64,000 bases of DNA, taken from the NCBI GenBank assembly GCA_003013855.2, contig ML058384.1:13154176-13218175 (forward strand), given 5' to 3'. Source of the DNA: Liriodendron chinense (lineage: Eukaryota; Streptophyta; Magnoliopsida; Magnoliales; Magnoliaceae). Shown piece by piece: positions 1 to 11,341 of the stretch; position 1 is the stretch's first letter; each line of letters opens with the position of its first letter. The translations under genes and the position numbers were made by a program. The notes beneath the pieces are model-generated. The model was not told the origin of the DNA. It ran no database searches and saw only the letters and a program-made list of their open reading frames with translations.

Positions 1-740
1 AGTTTTGCCAAGGAATCGGCCAGTTGATTCTGCTCGCGAGGGATATGGAATATTTTGTAAGTCTTCAGTTTGGCGAGCAGGATGAGAACACGAGACTTGT
101 ATAAGGCCATTCTTTCTTCTTTGGTTTCGAATTCGCCAAGAACTTGGTTGACAATGAGCTGGGAATCGCTATGAATTATCAAATTCTGGACTGCGAGGAC
201 AACGGCTAGCTCGAGGCCGACAATAAGGGCCTCATATTCTGCTTCATTATTGGAGACGCGTGATTCAAAACGCAGAGCGTATTGAAAATGCGACCCGTCT
301 GGAGCCACTAAAATCAGGCCCGCTCCACTGCCGCTGGCCCGTGACGACCCGTCTACAAAGAGTGACCAAGAAGGTTGTTCGCTGGTCATACCACTGTCTT
401 CAGAATATGTAAATTCGGCGATGAAGTCAGCCACGGCCTGGCCTTTGACTGCGGTCCTAGGACAGAATGAAATATCATGCTCGCTGATCTCGACCGCCCA
501 TTTAGTTAAACGCCCGGAAGCCTCAGGCTTTTGAAGGACTTGACGTAGTGGATGATTTGTTGGTACTAAAATGGCATGGGCTTGAAAGTACGGTCGCAAT
601 TTTCGAACTGCCGTGATTAAGGCTAGGGCCAATTTCTCCAAATCAGAATACCTAGTTTCTGCATCAACCATTGCTCGACTGACATAATAAACGGGCCTTT
701 GTACCCCGGAATCTTCTCTTATTAAAGCGGCACTAACGGC
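1..740 (-). pseudogene. Element A: RNase H region of Ty3/gypsy (Tat-like) pol, partial
   Basis: Minus-strand reading gives the end of the RT connection/first RNase H (REDSGVQRPVYYVSRAM), a tether region (GRLTKWAVEISEHDI), and then a second RNase H with SLFVDGSSRASGSGAGL and NNEAEYEALIVGLELA. Two RNase H-like domains in series are a known trait of the plant Tat lineage. RNase H removes the RNA strand of the RNA-DNA hybrid during reverse transcription. The frame runs off the left window edge, so integrase and the 3' LTR are not visible. The RT domain that should precede this segment is missing: the reading joins directly to the protease of 722-2929 around 735-750. Confidence 0.85.
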
Positions 741-2929
741 CGTAGAAGACACAGATAAATCTGGTAACAGGACCGTGCCTCCTGCTGACTTCCTCGTACG
801 ACCCCGATGCCATTTGGGGTTGGAAATTTAACACACAGATATGAAGGGTGCAAGGCCGCTCCAACCTTAGTCAAAGACGGCCGCCCCAAAATGGCGTTAT
901 ATGCTGATTTTCGATCTACGACGAGGAAGTTTATGAAGACGGTGGTCTTCGCCGGATTCTCTCCAAAAGTAACTGGGAGATCGATGCTTCCTTCGGGTGT
1001 TACTACCTCTCCTCCAAAACCGACGAGGGGGGTCGACACTGGCTTGAGGAGGCTTCTGGAAAGTGCCATTTTGTTGAAAGCCTCCAGGTACAGAATGTCG
1101 GCTGAACTACCTGTATCCACCATAATCCGATGAGTCAGATAATTTGATACCTTCAATGTAACTACGATAGAATCTTCATGAGGGAAGTGGATTCCCGCTG
1201 CATCTTCGAGGGCGAAAGAAATTGGAGGATGGCTCGCTTTTGATGAGCTGGACGTCTGTTCCAGCCAATAAATTTGCTGGGGTTCTTTGGACGCCTTTCG
1301 AGCGTATGCCTTTCTTGAAGCTTGAGAGTCACCCCCACAAGCTGGTCCTCCGACGATAGTGCGAATTTCTCCAGTGGGCTCAGCGTCCTCTTGATCGGTT
1401 TGATGATGAGATGGTTCCTTCTGGCGAGATGAGGTCTTCGCCCTTTCTGGTGACCGATTTTTACGAGCAACATAATCTTGGAGATGACCTTTTCGAATAA
1501 GGGCTTCGATATGATCTCGTAGAGAGATACAGTCCTGGGTCCTATGCCCGTGATCTTTATGAAAGTAACAGAACTTGCTCTTATCCCTCTTCTCGGGATC
1601 GGATTTGATCTTTGCGGGCCACTTCACATATGGCTTGTGTTTGATCTCCATTAGAACCTTTTCAGGGGACCGATCAAGAGGAGTGTAATTATGATATTTA
1701 CCAGAGTAAGGCTTCCTGGGAGAACGATCGCGCTGATCACGACGGTATTTCTTATCTGTAGAAGTTCCCTCTGGCTTGCGTTTCTTACTTTGTACTCCAT
1801 GGCGTGTCAATGCGACTTCTTCCGCATTGATATATTTCTGAGCTTTGGCTTGGAATTCCGCCATAGTTTTCGGCGGGCTTTTATCTAAGGCGAACCTGAA
1901 TTTCTCGCTTGTTATTCCAGCGATGAGGGCTGTGAGACCCTTTTCTTCAGTGTAACTCTCGGTTTGAACGGCTTCAGCAGTGAACCGTACTGTGAACTCT
2001 TTTATTGTCTCCCCATGTTGCTGTTTCAGATTCATCAGATGGGAGGCCGGCTTCTTAATGCGAATACTTCCCATGAATTGAGAAAGAAATATTTCTGATA
2101 ATTGAGGAAAGGAACTGATGGAACGAGGCTTTAACCCCCGAAACCACGTACGAGCCGCTTCTTTCAATGTAAGGGGAAAAGCCCTACACATGATTTCTGA
2201 ACCATGTCCCTCCAACTCCATGAGGGACCTGTATGTTTCCAAATGTTCCAGAGGATCGCCAATGCCTGTATACGGAGCGATAACAGGCGCTCGATACTTT
2301 CTGGGCAACGGGGCTTCCATGACCTCGCTAGTGAAGGGAGATTCAGATTGATGTATTGCCGCCGTAACGGGAGATGGCCGATTTGCCTGGTATCTCTGTT
2401 CCATGACATCAAAACGATCTTGGATTCTCTTGAGATCACCTTCCCACGGTAGGGTATAGCTAGATGTTTCGGCGATGGAGCCTTGCGGTTGAGGTTGTCG
2501 AGACGAACTAGAATGTATAGAATGTGGAGACGGCACAGGGAGATGGCCGCCAAGTGGCGGGACCTGTGGTTCATCCATAGAATGCCTGGAAGCAACTGGT
2601 ATAGGTGGCGGTGGTAACCCTTCGGAGGGTTGTCTTTGCGGTTCAGGGAAGTGCTGATCAAGTCGATTTGACAATGCTTGAACTCCGGCGTTTAGAGTTA
2701 GGAGAGTGTTCCCGAGGAATCGTAGGACATCATCCTGATTTCCAGAAGCCTCCAATAATGGATTTGTTGATGGCATGTTCGGGGCTCCTTGAGGGATATC
2801 TGCCGGAACAGGTGGGAGGGCAGGTGCGGATTCCGTCTCACCGGGCGGAGGTGGTGCCTGCCTTGAAGTTGAAGGATGAACAGTCTTTTTAGGAGGCATC
2901 ACCGAAGGATTTTGATCGATGGTTAACAC
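722..2929 (-). pseudogene. Element A: gag-protease polyprotein, Ty3/gypsy (Tat-like)
   Basis: One open frame of 735 codons. Residues 1-170 are Pro/Ser-rich. A retrotransposon gag (capsid) domain covers about 205-375 and contains ARTWFRGLKPRSI. A basic stretch follows, then a Cys/His motif (CYFHKDHGHRTQDC, about 452-466). An aspartic protease core MVDTGSSADILYLE lies near residue 605. Gag packages element RNA and the protease cuts the polyprotein. The start is the first Met after the primer binding site, 24 bases downstream. The frame ends soon after the protease with 15-20 unrelated residues, because RT is deleted and RNase H follows out of frame. Gag-pro itself looks intact, so this copy could in principle supply Gag, but not RT. 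Confidence 0.9.
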
Positions 2930-2952
2930 GATTGATTTTGATGATCAAGTCG

Positions 2953-2970
2953 TTCCCACAGACGGCGCCA
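2953..2970 (-). other. Element A primer binding site
   Basis: Minus strand reads TGGCGCCGTCTGTGGGAA three bases after the LTR end. This is the usual position and form of a Tat-like PBS. I did not assign the tRNA. Confidence 0.75.
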
Positions 2971-2973
2971 AAC

Positions 2974-3848
2974 TGTTAACGTCAGTTTTTGTAACGAGAT
3001 CCTCCGGCTTTTTTCCTTCGCTCCAGGAGGGATTTCCACCACCAGATCTGAAACAAGACAGCGAAAAAGGGTGGCTGGGGACCAGCCGTTAGCCCTCCGA
3101 CGCTTAAGTTAGGCCACAGAAGAAAAGCCAAGCCAAACGGGACCAAGATTGAATGATGAGTACGTACCTCCTATTCAGGGGAGCCATCCCCTTATATAGA
3201 TCCGAAACGATCCAATCTGTTACGTGAGATGTCGAAATCCCGCTGATATCGCATACGATACTGAGAATCCGCTGATTTCGTGGGATAAGATCCTATCTTT
3301 TTAGTCAGATCCAAGCCAATGATTTCTTCCAACAATCACGCCCCTAGATGGCAATCCCTTAAAATCCGGATGGATTCGGCCAGAAGCCATAGTTAGAGTC
3401 ATGGCCTCCGAAAAGGAAGGAGACGCCCGCAGCTGGGAGTCATGACCTCCGAAAAGGAAGGAGACGCCCGCAATAAAGCTGCTCGCAGGTTAAAATGTGG
3501 TCGCGAGTCCACGTACATACTTTGGGTGTAATATCTTTCAACGACTTGTGAGAAGGTCTACTCGCGAATCTAGTTTTCCGTATTTTGACTATCCATGACT
3601 CCTGACTAGATGATCTCGAGAGTCGAATGGGCGTCCCGCTCTTGTCCAATATTCGACTCTCGATCAGATGATCTCGAGAGTCGAATGGGCGTCCCGCTCT
3701 TGTCCAATATTCGACTCTCGATCAGATGATCTCGAGAGTCGAATGGGCGTCCCGCTCTTGTCCAATATTCGACTCTCGATCAGATGATCTCGAGAGTCGA
3801 ATGGACATTTCCACGTGAAATCTTATCTCCACCATTTTGCCTATAACA
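2974..3848 (-). repeat. Element A 5' LTR
   Basis: Bounded by TGTTAACG and TATAACA on the plus strand, so the ends are inverted TGTTA/TAACA. It is 875 bp. The left edge abuts the PBS. The right edge abuts CCAAC and then B's RNase H sequence. The uninterrupted homologue in D (near 34610) reads straight through CCAAC, so CCAAC is the likely target duplication, with its partner left of the window. A minus-strand TATA element (CTATATAAGG) lies at 3188-3199. A 41-bp tandem duplication lies at 3396-3472 and the 58-bp array at 3608-3805. Confidence 0.82.
3608..3805. repeat. 58-bp tandem repeat with inverted arms
   Basis: About three and a half copies with a 57-58 bp period inside A's LTR. Each unit carries GAGAGTCGAAT and, about 22 bases later, its exact reverse complement ATTCGACTCTC, so every unit can fold into a hairpin with an 11-bp stem. 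Copies are nearly identical, with one base missing in the first. In element orientation they lie at the upstream (U3) end of the LTR. Confidence 0.9.
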
Positions 3849-5180
3849 CCAACCATCATAACCTGGTCATCTGGGAGATCGCATTCCATTTCTTCATTGC
3901 TCAAGACTAGATGCGTAGCGAGAAAATCTGCGATCGCTTATCTTTTAATAGCTCGGGCTGGGACATACGTGATGTCAAATTCAGAGAGGAGAAGGGCCCA
4001 CTTAGCTAAGCGTCCAGACAGCATAGGCCGGTTCATGAGGAATTTGATCGGGTCTGCCTTGGATATCAACATTATTTGATGCAATAGGCAATAATGCCTA
4101 AGTTTCTTTACAGCGAAAATGAGAGCGAGACATATCTTCTCGATTATTGAATAGTTGAATTCGGCTCCTACCAGTGTGCGACTCAAATAATATAGTGCAT
4201 TCTCCCTTTCTTCTTCGTTTTCCTGTGCCAAGAGTGCTCCTAGTAAATTGTCACCTGCTGTGATGTATAAAATCAGCAGCTTTCCTTTGATTGGGGTGGT
4301 GAGGGCTGGAGAATTCCCAAGCATTTCTTTCAATGAATTAAAGGCCTTTTGGCAGGCATCATCCCACTCGAATTCAACATCTTTCTTGTTGAGGCAGGAG
4401 AATGACTGACAACAGCCAGCAATGTTCGAGACGAATCTTCTCAGGTATGCCACTCGGCCTTGAAAACTCTTCAACTATTTCAGGTTCTTTGGAGGCTGCA
4501 TTTCTCAGATAGCCTTGATCTTCACAGGGTCGATCTCTATGCCCCTGTGTCTGACAATGAAACCCAAGAATTTGCCAGACGCGACACCAAATGCACACTT
4601 TAGTGGATTCATATGGAGACTCTTCTTGCGTAATCGCTGGAATAATTGTCTTAGATGTTCTCTATGCTATTCATGATCAGCTGGCCTCACAACCAAATCA
4701 TCTACATAGCACTCAACGTACTTGTGCATCATATCCGAAAATATAACGTGCATCGTGCGCTGATACGTTGCCCCTGTATTTTTCAACCCAAAGGGCATCA
4801 TGCCGTAACAGTAAATGCCAAGCATCGTACGGAAGGCTGTGGCTTCTTCATCTTCCGGAGCCATACGAATTTGATTGTATCCCGAATAACCATCCATGAA
4901 GGACATCACTATGTATCTTATCGTGCTATCAATCAACAGCTTTGGAATTGGAAGAGGAAAATTGTCGTTAGGGCAGGCTTCCTTGAGATTTTGGAAGTCA
5001 ACACAAACCCGGATTTGTCCGCTCTTCTTCTTGACCGGTACAATGTTTGAGATCCATCGGGGATACTTTACTTCTCGAACGAATCCGGCTTAGATCGGCT
5101 TCTTAATTTCTTCCTCAATCTTGGGTACAATGTTAGGGTGGAATCGTCGTTGAGGTTTCTTCACTGGCTTCTTTTCCTTC
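3849..5180 (-). pseudogene. Element B: reverse transcriptase and first RNase H, Tat/Ogre-like
   Basis: Read from high to low coordinates: RT begins near 5130, has FMDGYSGYNQIRMAPEDEEA and the catalytic CYVDDLVV (intact here, unlike D), then the RNase H region (ALYYLSRTLVGAEFNYSIIE) and GRLAKWALLLSEFDITYVP. The RT is broken by frameshifts and stops into several short frames. It is about 80-90% alike to 34620-35860 by eye. The reading stops abruptly at 3849 after CDLPDDQVMMVG, where element A is inserted. The second RNase H and integrase should lie left of the window. Confidence 0.85.
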
Positions 5181-6780
5181 ATGATACTCAGCTTGTGCAT
5201 GGCGATTGTTGGACTGAGCCCTGGCATTTCTGAATATGTTCAAGCGAAAACGTCGTTATTCTCCCTGAACAGTTGTATGTATTTCTCTTTTTCATCTTCC
5301 AGAACATTTCTGCTTAAATATATGTTCTCGGGTTCTTCGAGAGTGCCTAAATTTACTTCTTCAAGTTCATCAATCGTTGGTTGTCCACCATCTTCCAGTT
5401 GCGTAGGTGCGACACTTGGCCGGATAATGTCAGCAGGGTCTTGCAGCTATATTTCTTCTATATGGTTGATGGTTACCATATTCACGCTTGCCTTGGCTCC
5501 TAGACCTTCATCTTTTCTGTAAATTTGCTCACATTCTTCAAATGGAGCTAGCAATCTCTTCTTTGTGTTTGAATCTTGGTCGGAGAATCCCATACTTCTC
5601 ATAATCTTTTTGCTGGCTTCACTATATCTCTTCTCCTCTATCGGCCAAGGTCGGGCGGATTATCATCCCTCTTCTTCTTCTTCAGATGATACTAGTTGAC
5701 TTCGCCCTAAGTAAAACTTGATATCTTTCTGAGTAATATCTCTTGATTGCACGATGAATTGGCTCGGAGCTTTCAGGAATGGCTAGATTTTTCCTATCTT
5801 GGGTATAGGCATGTTGAAGCTGGATTTGAGCACACTCATGTGTTGATCTGAGATTAGTTTTAACACAGACTGCCCTGGCTGACACAAATGTTGAGGTACC
5901 ATATAGAACTTCTTCGTGATCGGTTGAGGTTGATTTTCCAAATGATACTGGGATCCTACCCGAGTGATGGGCTGAGGTTTGCATTTTTGCGTAAATTTCT
6001 CAACTCGAGGTTTTACCCCTTGCCCTTTCTTCATTACATCGGGCTTCTTGCCGGTTTTACTGCCATCGGTCAGGTTGTAATATTTTGCATCGGCTAAGAA
6101 AGACTCAGCTATTGTGTATGGCTTCGGATCTGCTACTACCCTGAATTGGACCCCGTCCCTGTTGTATTTGAAGCACTGATGATACGTTGAAGTGATTATG
6201 CGATTCTAATGGAGCCAGGGCCTCTCTAAGAGGAGGTTGTATGTTGCCACTACATCGATCACCTGACACGTCACTTTCGTCATCAGTTCTTCGATCCCTA
6301 ACATTACCGTGATTGATCCAAGTGTACGCTAACTGTCTTGGTTGAACCCCTGAATCATCATGAGACTCGGGCATAATGCTGATTACCTATAGCCCAACTT
6401 CCGTAATGTCTTCAATGGCATGATATTTACGGCAGACCCATCGTCCAACATACATCTCTTGACCTTTCTGTCTCTGATTGTTCCCGTGACCATCAACGGA
6501 CAGTTGTGGTCTGTTAATTCGATCGTACGATCTTCTTTCTGAGAAAGTGATTATCGAGGGTTGGTCAACATGCATGACTTGTGACACCGGTATACACCCC
6601 TCCCAAAATTTATCCGTGTTATTCATTTCTTCTTTTATTTCTATCATCATAACCTCCCTGATCTCACTGTCAAATAAGGCGTTGATTAACATTTCTCTTA
6701 TACCTTCGAGAGACACAAAGCATCATATATACTTAAGCGGGATAGAACCTTCCACAAGTGTGACATAACATCATATGCTA
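5181..6780 (-). pseudogene. Element B: protease and protease-RT linker
   Basis: The minus strand holds a protease core with CMLDDGSAVNIMPLKTLRKLG (about 6395-6455), an Ogre-like form of the aspartic protease motif. It is followed by a long linker rich in Pro and Gln (KIGKI, QPITKKFYMVPQHL). Many stops and frameshifts interrupt it. The homologous D segment is 35890-37790. The active-site Asp-Asp-Gly-Ser is intact here but not in D. Confidence 0.7.
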
Positions 6781-9060
6781 TTGGTCTCGGGCTTGGCTAA
6801 CTGGTCATGGCCACTGCGACCTTCTCTTTCAGTTTCTGCATGCGGGGTCCCTCTTGTGGCCTATCAGGGATAACGTCTTCTTGCATTGGGTCATCTGACC
6901 TCGGAGCGGTACGGTCAGGCATTTGTCTACCTATTCATAATATGACTGCATCAACTTCCCCCTCGGTCTCTTATGGAGTTCCCTCGGACAGTGCTTAGTT
7001 CGATGAATGACACCTTCCGCAATGTGCCATGTTCATCGCGGGTCATATCTACCCCTGTAATATTCCTCTCCTTCCTCTTCCCCTATTCTTTCTTTGGCTA
7101 ACGAGCCTTCATCTGTTCTCGAGCCTTTTCATGCTACTAACTAGAGTCCATGATTCTTTTAGCTTGGGGAATGAAGTCAGTCGGTTGGTGTCATTTCCTA
7201 TTGAAATTGCTGAAATTGTCCTGGCTGTTTCCTTTGCCGTCTCGAGTACTTTCATGCGGATGATCCCTTGATTAATCAACCCCTGTATCCTTCCTTTCAG
7301 GGAGAAGAAATCTTCTGTCTTGTGGCTGACACATTAATGAGATTTGCAATATTTTGGATCGTTTATTTGTCCGACTTCATGGGGACAGACAAGTTCTGGT
7401 AGACGCATTAAGCTTTCCTCGATCAATTGTTCCATGATCGGAACTAGATCGGTCATATCAAATGTGTATGGGCCATTTGCCCTTTCTCTCTTAGTTATTG
7501 ATATGCGTTTAGGTGCATAGGGCGTTTTACCCTTATCTTGGGCAACCACTGCTTTTGTCTCCGGGTTATGATCGACAGGGGGGCGCTTTCGATCCTTGCG
7601 GTCCCTGATCTTGTCGACTTGATGGGTTTCTACTACTCTTCCCATCTCTCTCTTCTGTCTTTTGGGTCTGAAGTTTACCCGAGAGGCTACTTCCTCGACG
7701 AGATGTGCTTTCATCACCAGCTCACGAAAAGAATTAAAGTATTGCCCTACAATCCGTACGAAATCATCGAGTCTAGAGCCCTTAGGCACATCTTCATCTG
7801 CTCTCCTTCACTAGGGTAATTCACGACATTGGGCTACTGTGGTTCCCCATCGGTCGATGAACTTCTCAACTGGTTCACCGGTTCTCTGCCTGACCAATGC
7901 TAGGTCTGTTAATGAGATCTCACTCTCTGTCGCAGAGAATTTTGAGATGAAGATGTCCTACATTTGCTCCAATGTCCTTATAGAGCTGACTGGTAGCGAC
8001 ATATACCGCTGGAAGGTTTTTCCTATCAGGGTTGATCTGAATAACCGCATGTAATACTGCAGGACTGCAGACCAATTGCCAAACGTAGTCAAGAAGTGGG
8101 TGATATATTCTTCTGGCGATCCTCTGCCGTCGAACTTTCTGAAGTCCGGGCATCTGAAATTGGCTGGAATGGTACCTCTTCTACCTCTGGTGGGTACAGG
8201 ACCCAATATTTATAACTGCCTCTCCTCTCTTTCTCTTTTTCTTGTTGCATCATGTGGGCTATCGTCTAGGATAACTTTTCTCATGACATGTGTGATGTAA
8301 AAAGTAGTGCACGTTCTGTTGGCGCGACTCTGAGTTGGACGGGTGGTTCAGGTTCAGTTGGACCTTCTGCTGCCCCTTGGGATTCCTCTGCTGACTGACG
8401 AGTGGGCGGCGCGATACTTCTGGTGGAATTCTGGGCTATCAAAGTGGTCAAGGCTTCTTGAATAGCCCTCATCTGATCTTTTGCGTCGCAATTAGCCCCA
8501 ACTAATCTGTGGAGCTGATCTTAGAATGGAGGTAGTTCTTTTGCTTCGTACTGTACTTCTTCTTCTCCTTCGGCCACTTAGACCATTACCACTTGAGCTG
8601 AATGGATCTTCTAAGCCATCCTCTGTCTCGGTTCGAAGATTGTCGTGGGGTTGGATTTCTTTACATGCGTGGGCTTGGTAGATTTTTGTGAGGTGCGAGT
8701 GGTCTTGGACAACGGTGAAAACTGATCGTCTGTCATTGCAAGCACTGCGGACTTGGCTGATATGACCTGGCTATTGATAAGGATCTTCTGCCCCTACTTC
8801 GGCTGCCACTGTTTCCTGACTATCGGGTGAGATTTCACCACATTCACTCTCTTATATGCGGCTATGACAGCTGCTTTCTTCTGTTCCTTTTTCTGATTTT
8901 GGGTCTCAACTAACTGCCACTCTAAGTTGGAGTTGGCTATTATGGTCGCGGTGAAACCGGGGAAGCTGAAACCCCCGAAGGCAAGGAAGATGTATGGACT
9001 TGTCATCGAGTATGCCATCTCTTCTGTCTGTATTAGTATCTTGCTAATTCTGAGGTGTCA
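6781..9060 (-). pseudogene. Element B: gag region, Tat/Ogre-like
   Basis: Fragments in three frames match D's gag. They include the N-terminal segment (EWQLVETQNQKKEQKKA, about 8800-9018), the capsid segment (IPANFRCPDFRKFDGRGS, 7958-8206) and a Cys/His segment (DPKYCKSH then a stop, near 7334-7370). That stop stands where D has Gln, and the following Cys is Phe. Gag would form the particle shell. The region is non-functional. Confidence 0.75.
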
Positions 9061-9166
9061 AAAAATCATTTGAACAATTCATAAATGCGTTCGGGAGAGT
9101 GAACCCATCGATCGCGGTGCATAAACTAACAGAAATGAGCAAGAACAAGACAAAATGCATGTAGTT
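9061..9166. other. Element B leader (part), interrupted by element C
   Basis: The untranslated leader continues at 20918. The break lies within GTAGTT; the equivalent D sequence at about 39941 runs on uninterrupted as GTAGTTGTGGAAGC. TAGTT at 9162-9166 and again at 20918-20922 is the target duplication of element C. Confidence 0.85.
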
Positions 9167-9404
9167 TGTTGAGCTCTTAATTGTGCATATTCTAACCTCA
9201 ATTCATCACTCATTATGCAAGGTTTTCATGATTTAAAGACTAATCTAATGCATGATTTCATGATTGCAGGAATGAGAGGGACTCCACCCAATTGAAGACT
9301 AAAAAGACCTCTTTAAGAGCCTTGGATGAAGACCCAAGGTGGGCTGAAGAAAGAAGGAAGCAGAGAGGGAAGAAAAGAAGAAGGAAATGAAGAAGAGAAA
9401 GGCT

Positions 9405-9705
9405 AGACCGGTCGTGACCGGTCGGCCAGGAGGACCACGACCGGTCTAGACCGATCGGCCATCTCCCCCTGACCCTCTAGAACTCTCTGGACCAATGGCC
9501 AACCCAGTCCGACTGGTCTTGACCGGTCGGCCAACAGGCCCTGTGCACTGCTGGACTGTCACTGAACAGGCTAGACCGGTCCTGACCGGTCTTGACCCGT
9601 CGGCCAACAGGCCCTGTGCACGCTGGACTGTCACTGAACAGGCTAGACCGGTCCTGACCGGTAGGCCAGCCCAGTCTGACCGGTCACGACCGGTCGGCCA
9701 CATGT
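9405..9705. repeat. GACCGGTC palindrome cluster in LTR U3
   Basis: Repeated GACCGGTC pairs, typically GACCGGTC-N2-GACCGGTC followed by GGCC. Each is self-complementary. The same module is present in the 3' LTR (18180-18395), in solo LTR E (19303-19590) and, diverged, in the LTR at 44395-44610. Confidence 0.85.
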
Positions 9706-9801
9706 AAAAACAGAAAATTTCATATTGGGCTCCGGATTTCTCTGTGCACTGTGTATCCTTACGCAAATTCTGGAAGATTCCGACGTTGCAGAGCTTCCCT
9801 A

Positions 9802-9810
9802 CTATAAAAG
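9802..9810 (+). promoter_or_regulatory. TATA box of element C 5' LTR
   Basis: CTATAAAAG followed by GACACCTAGG. The same block is kept at 18501 in the 3' LTR and at 19682 in solo LTR E. This marks the likely U3/R boundary about 30 bases downstream. Confidence 0.75.
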
Positions 9811-10780
9811 GACACCTAGGGGCTCTTCCTAGGGCATCGAAGAACGGATTAAGCACGGTGGGAGACGGCGGAAGTGGATTTCAGAGTTCCACAACTCCTC
9901 CTAGTTTGTTTGTTGTTTTTATGTTTTCTTTAGTTTGTTTCATGTTTCCTTGAATCATGAACGGCTAAACCTCTTAGATAGGCTAAGAGGTGAAGCTTGT
10001 AGTGAATCTAAGATGTTTCAATTCGTTTAAGTTGGTTTTAAGTTGGATTTCATGTTTAAGAACAATGGGTTGAAGTTTAATTCAAGTACTAAGTAGTTTT
10101 TCTTATTCTTATGATGACTCATGGATGTTTGGAAGAATTGCTTGAGTTCTTAATTGTTGTGAACTAGTCTAGACCTGTATGATCCGAGGAATTGGAGTAT
10201 GCTCTAGTACTATGATCTTCATGTGGGAACTTCCTACCAAAGTTTTATTTTTCTAGAATTCTGTCGTATGTGGGACTGTGTATGTGATTTAAATCAAGTT
10301 CAAATCATGATCTAGTTTTGTCTTGTGACAGGATTTAATGATGGTTATGATTGTGAACTTAGTCTATTGGAATTGGGATTGACCTATGCAATTGAGTATG
10401 CTCGTCTTAGCTTGCATTGAGTGAATCATATACATTGATCTTACATATGGCAGATTGTCTGGTTTAATTGCTCTATCATCTAGCTAGATAGATCTTAATT
10501 TCGATTCTAGTTGAGAAAGTGAGAAACCACAGCGAATTGAGCATCAAGGATTGCTACAAGTGGATCCTTGAACCCCTAGTGCCTTTTAATTAATTGATTA
10601 CCTTCAGTTTAGTTCAAAGTTACTATTTACATCAATTTTCTCAAATCTGGTTGTTAGCTTTTCAATAGAAACTATTGGACGTATTTGTGAATTCCTACAT
10701 AAGTTCCTGTGGATCGACCTCGGTCTTACTGAGATTATTACTACATCGTAACCCTACACTTGGGGAAGCGAACAAGTTTT

Positions 10781-10798
10781 TGGCGCCGTTGCCGGGGA
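10781..10798 (+). other. Element C primer binding site (tRNA-Asp type)
   Basis: TGGCGCCGTTGCCGGGGA, six bases after the 5' LTR. It is complementary to the 3' end of plant tRNA-Asp as I know it and typical of Athila elements. Confidence 0.88.
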
Positions 10799-11341
10799 CT
10801 TTGACGGTTTTTCACAAAATTTTTGAAAATAGTATCTATTTAGAATTTTTTTAGGATTCTAGTACTAACTTAGTTTGTTTTGTTTGATTTTTCTTTTGCA
10901 GGGATTTCTAGGAAGCTGAAGAAGACATAAGGATCTCAAGTGCCAAATCAGGTTTTATCTTTCCAAACCTTACTCTGCTTCTTCTCCTATTCATTCCTAT
11001 CATATTCATCTCTTGTAGAGTGGGTGGAGACTCCTTTTTGGATCTCTGATAGGTAGGCCTTGTGCCACATGGATTCCTATTGGTCGGCTCTGCCATCTTG
11101 GATCGCCTTGTGCTCAGAGATTTCTCTTCTCACCTCTACTCCTCTTTCTTCTTTTTCTGCACTTTTCTCAAAAGATTCAAAGAGTGGGTGGGGAGTTCTC
11201 TGAACCCCTATTGACCAGGAGAAATCGGTCTCTATACTTGCTTCTAGCTTAGCCATTGCAAGACACCTTGTGCTTCGGTCTTAGAGAGAAGTAAAGGAAG
11301 GAAGAAAGAATTCTTCTTGTTTCTTTCTTTTTAGGATTTGC
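10799..11341 (+). other. Element C untranslated leader
   Basis: About 540 bases between PBS and gag. T- and C-rich, no convincing frame, no structure recognised. Confidence 0.6.

Larger units (their letters stand above)
9167..10774 (+). repeat. Element C 5' LTR
   Basis: 1608 bp, TGTTGAGC to GCGAACA. U3 contains a cluster of GACCGGTC dyads (9405-9705) upstream of the TATA box at 9802-9810. A 73-bp tandem duplication (first copy from 9529, second from 9602) is present here but not in the 3' LTR and accounts for most of their length difference. Confidence 0.92.

Noticed and set aside
3608..3805. CRISPR-like array
   Set aside because: The units are identical throughout with no unique spacers, and the sequence is a plant LTR.
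9495..9707. Open frame rich in RPVLTG
   Set aside because: A translation of the GACCGGTC repeats in the LTR. The same words appear on both strands and in several frames.
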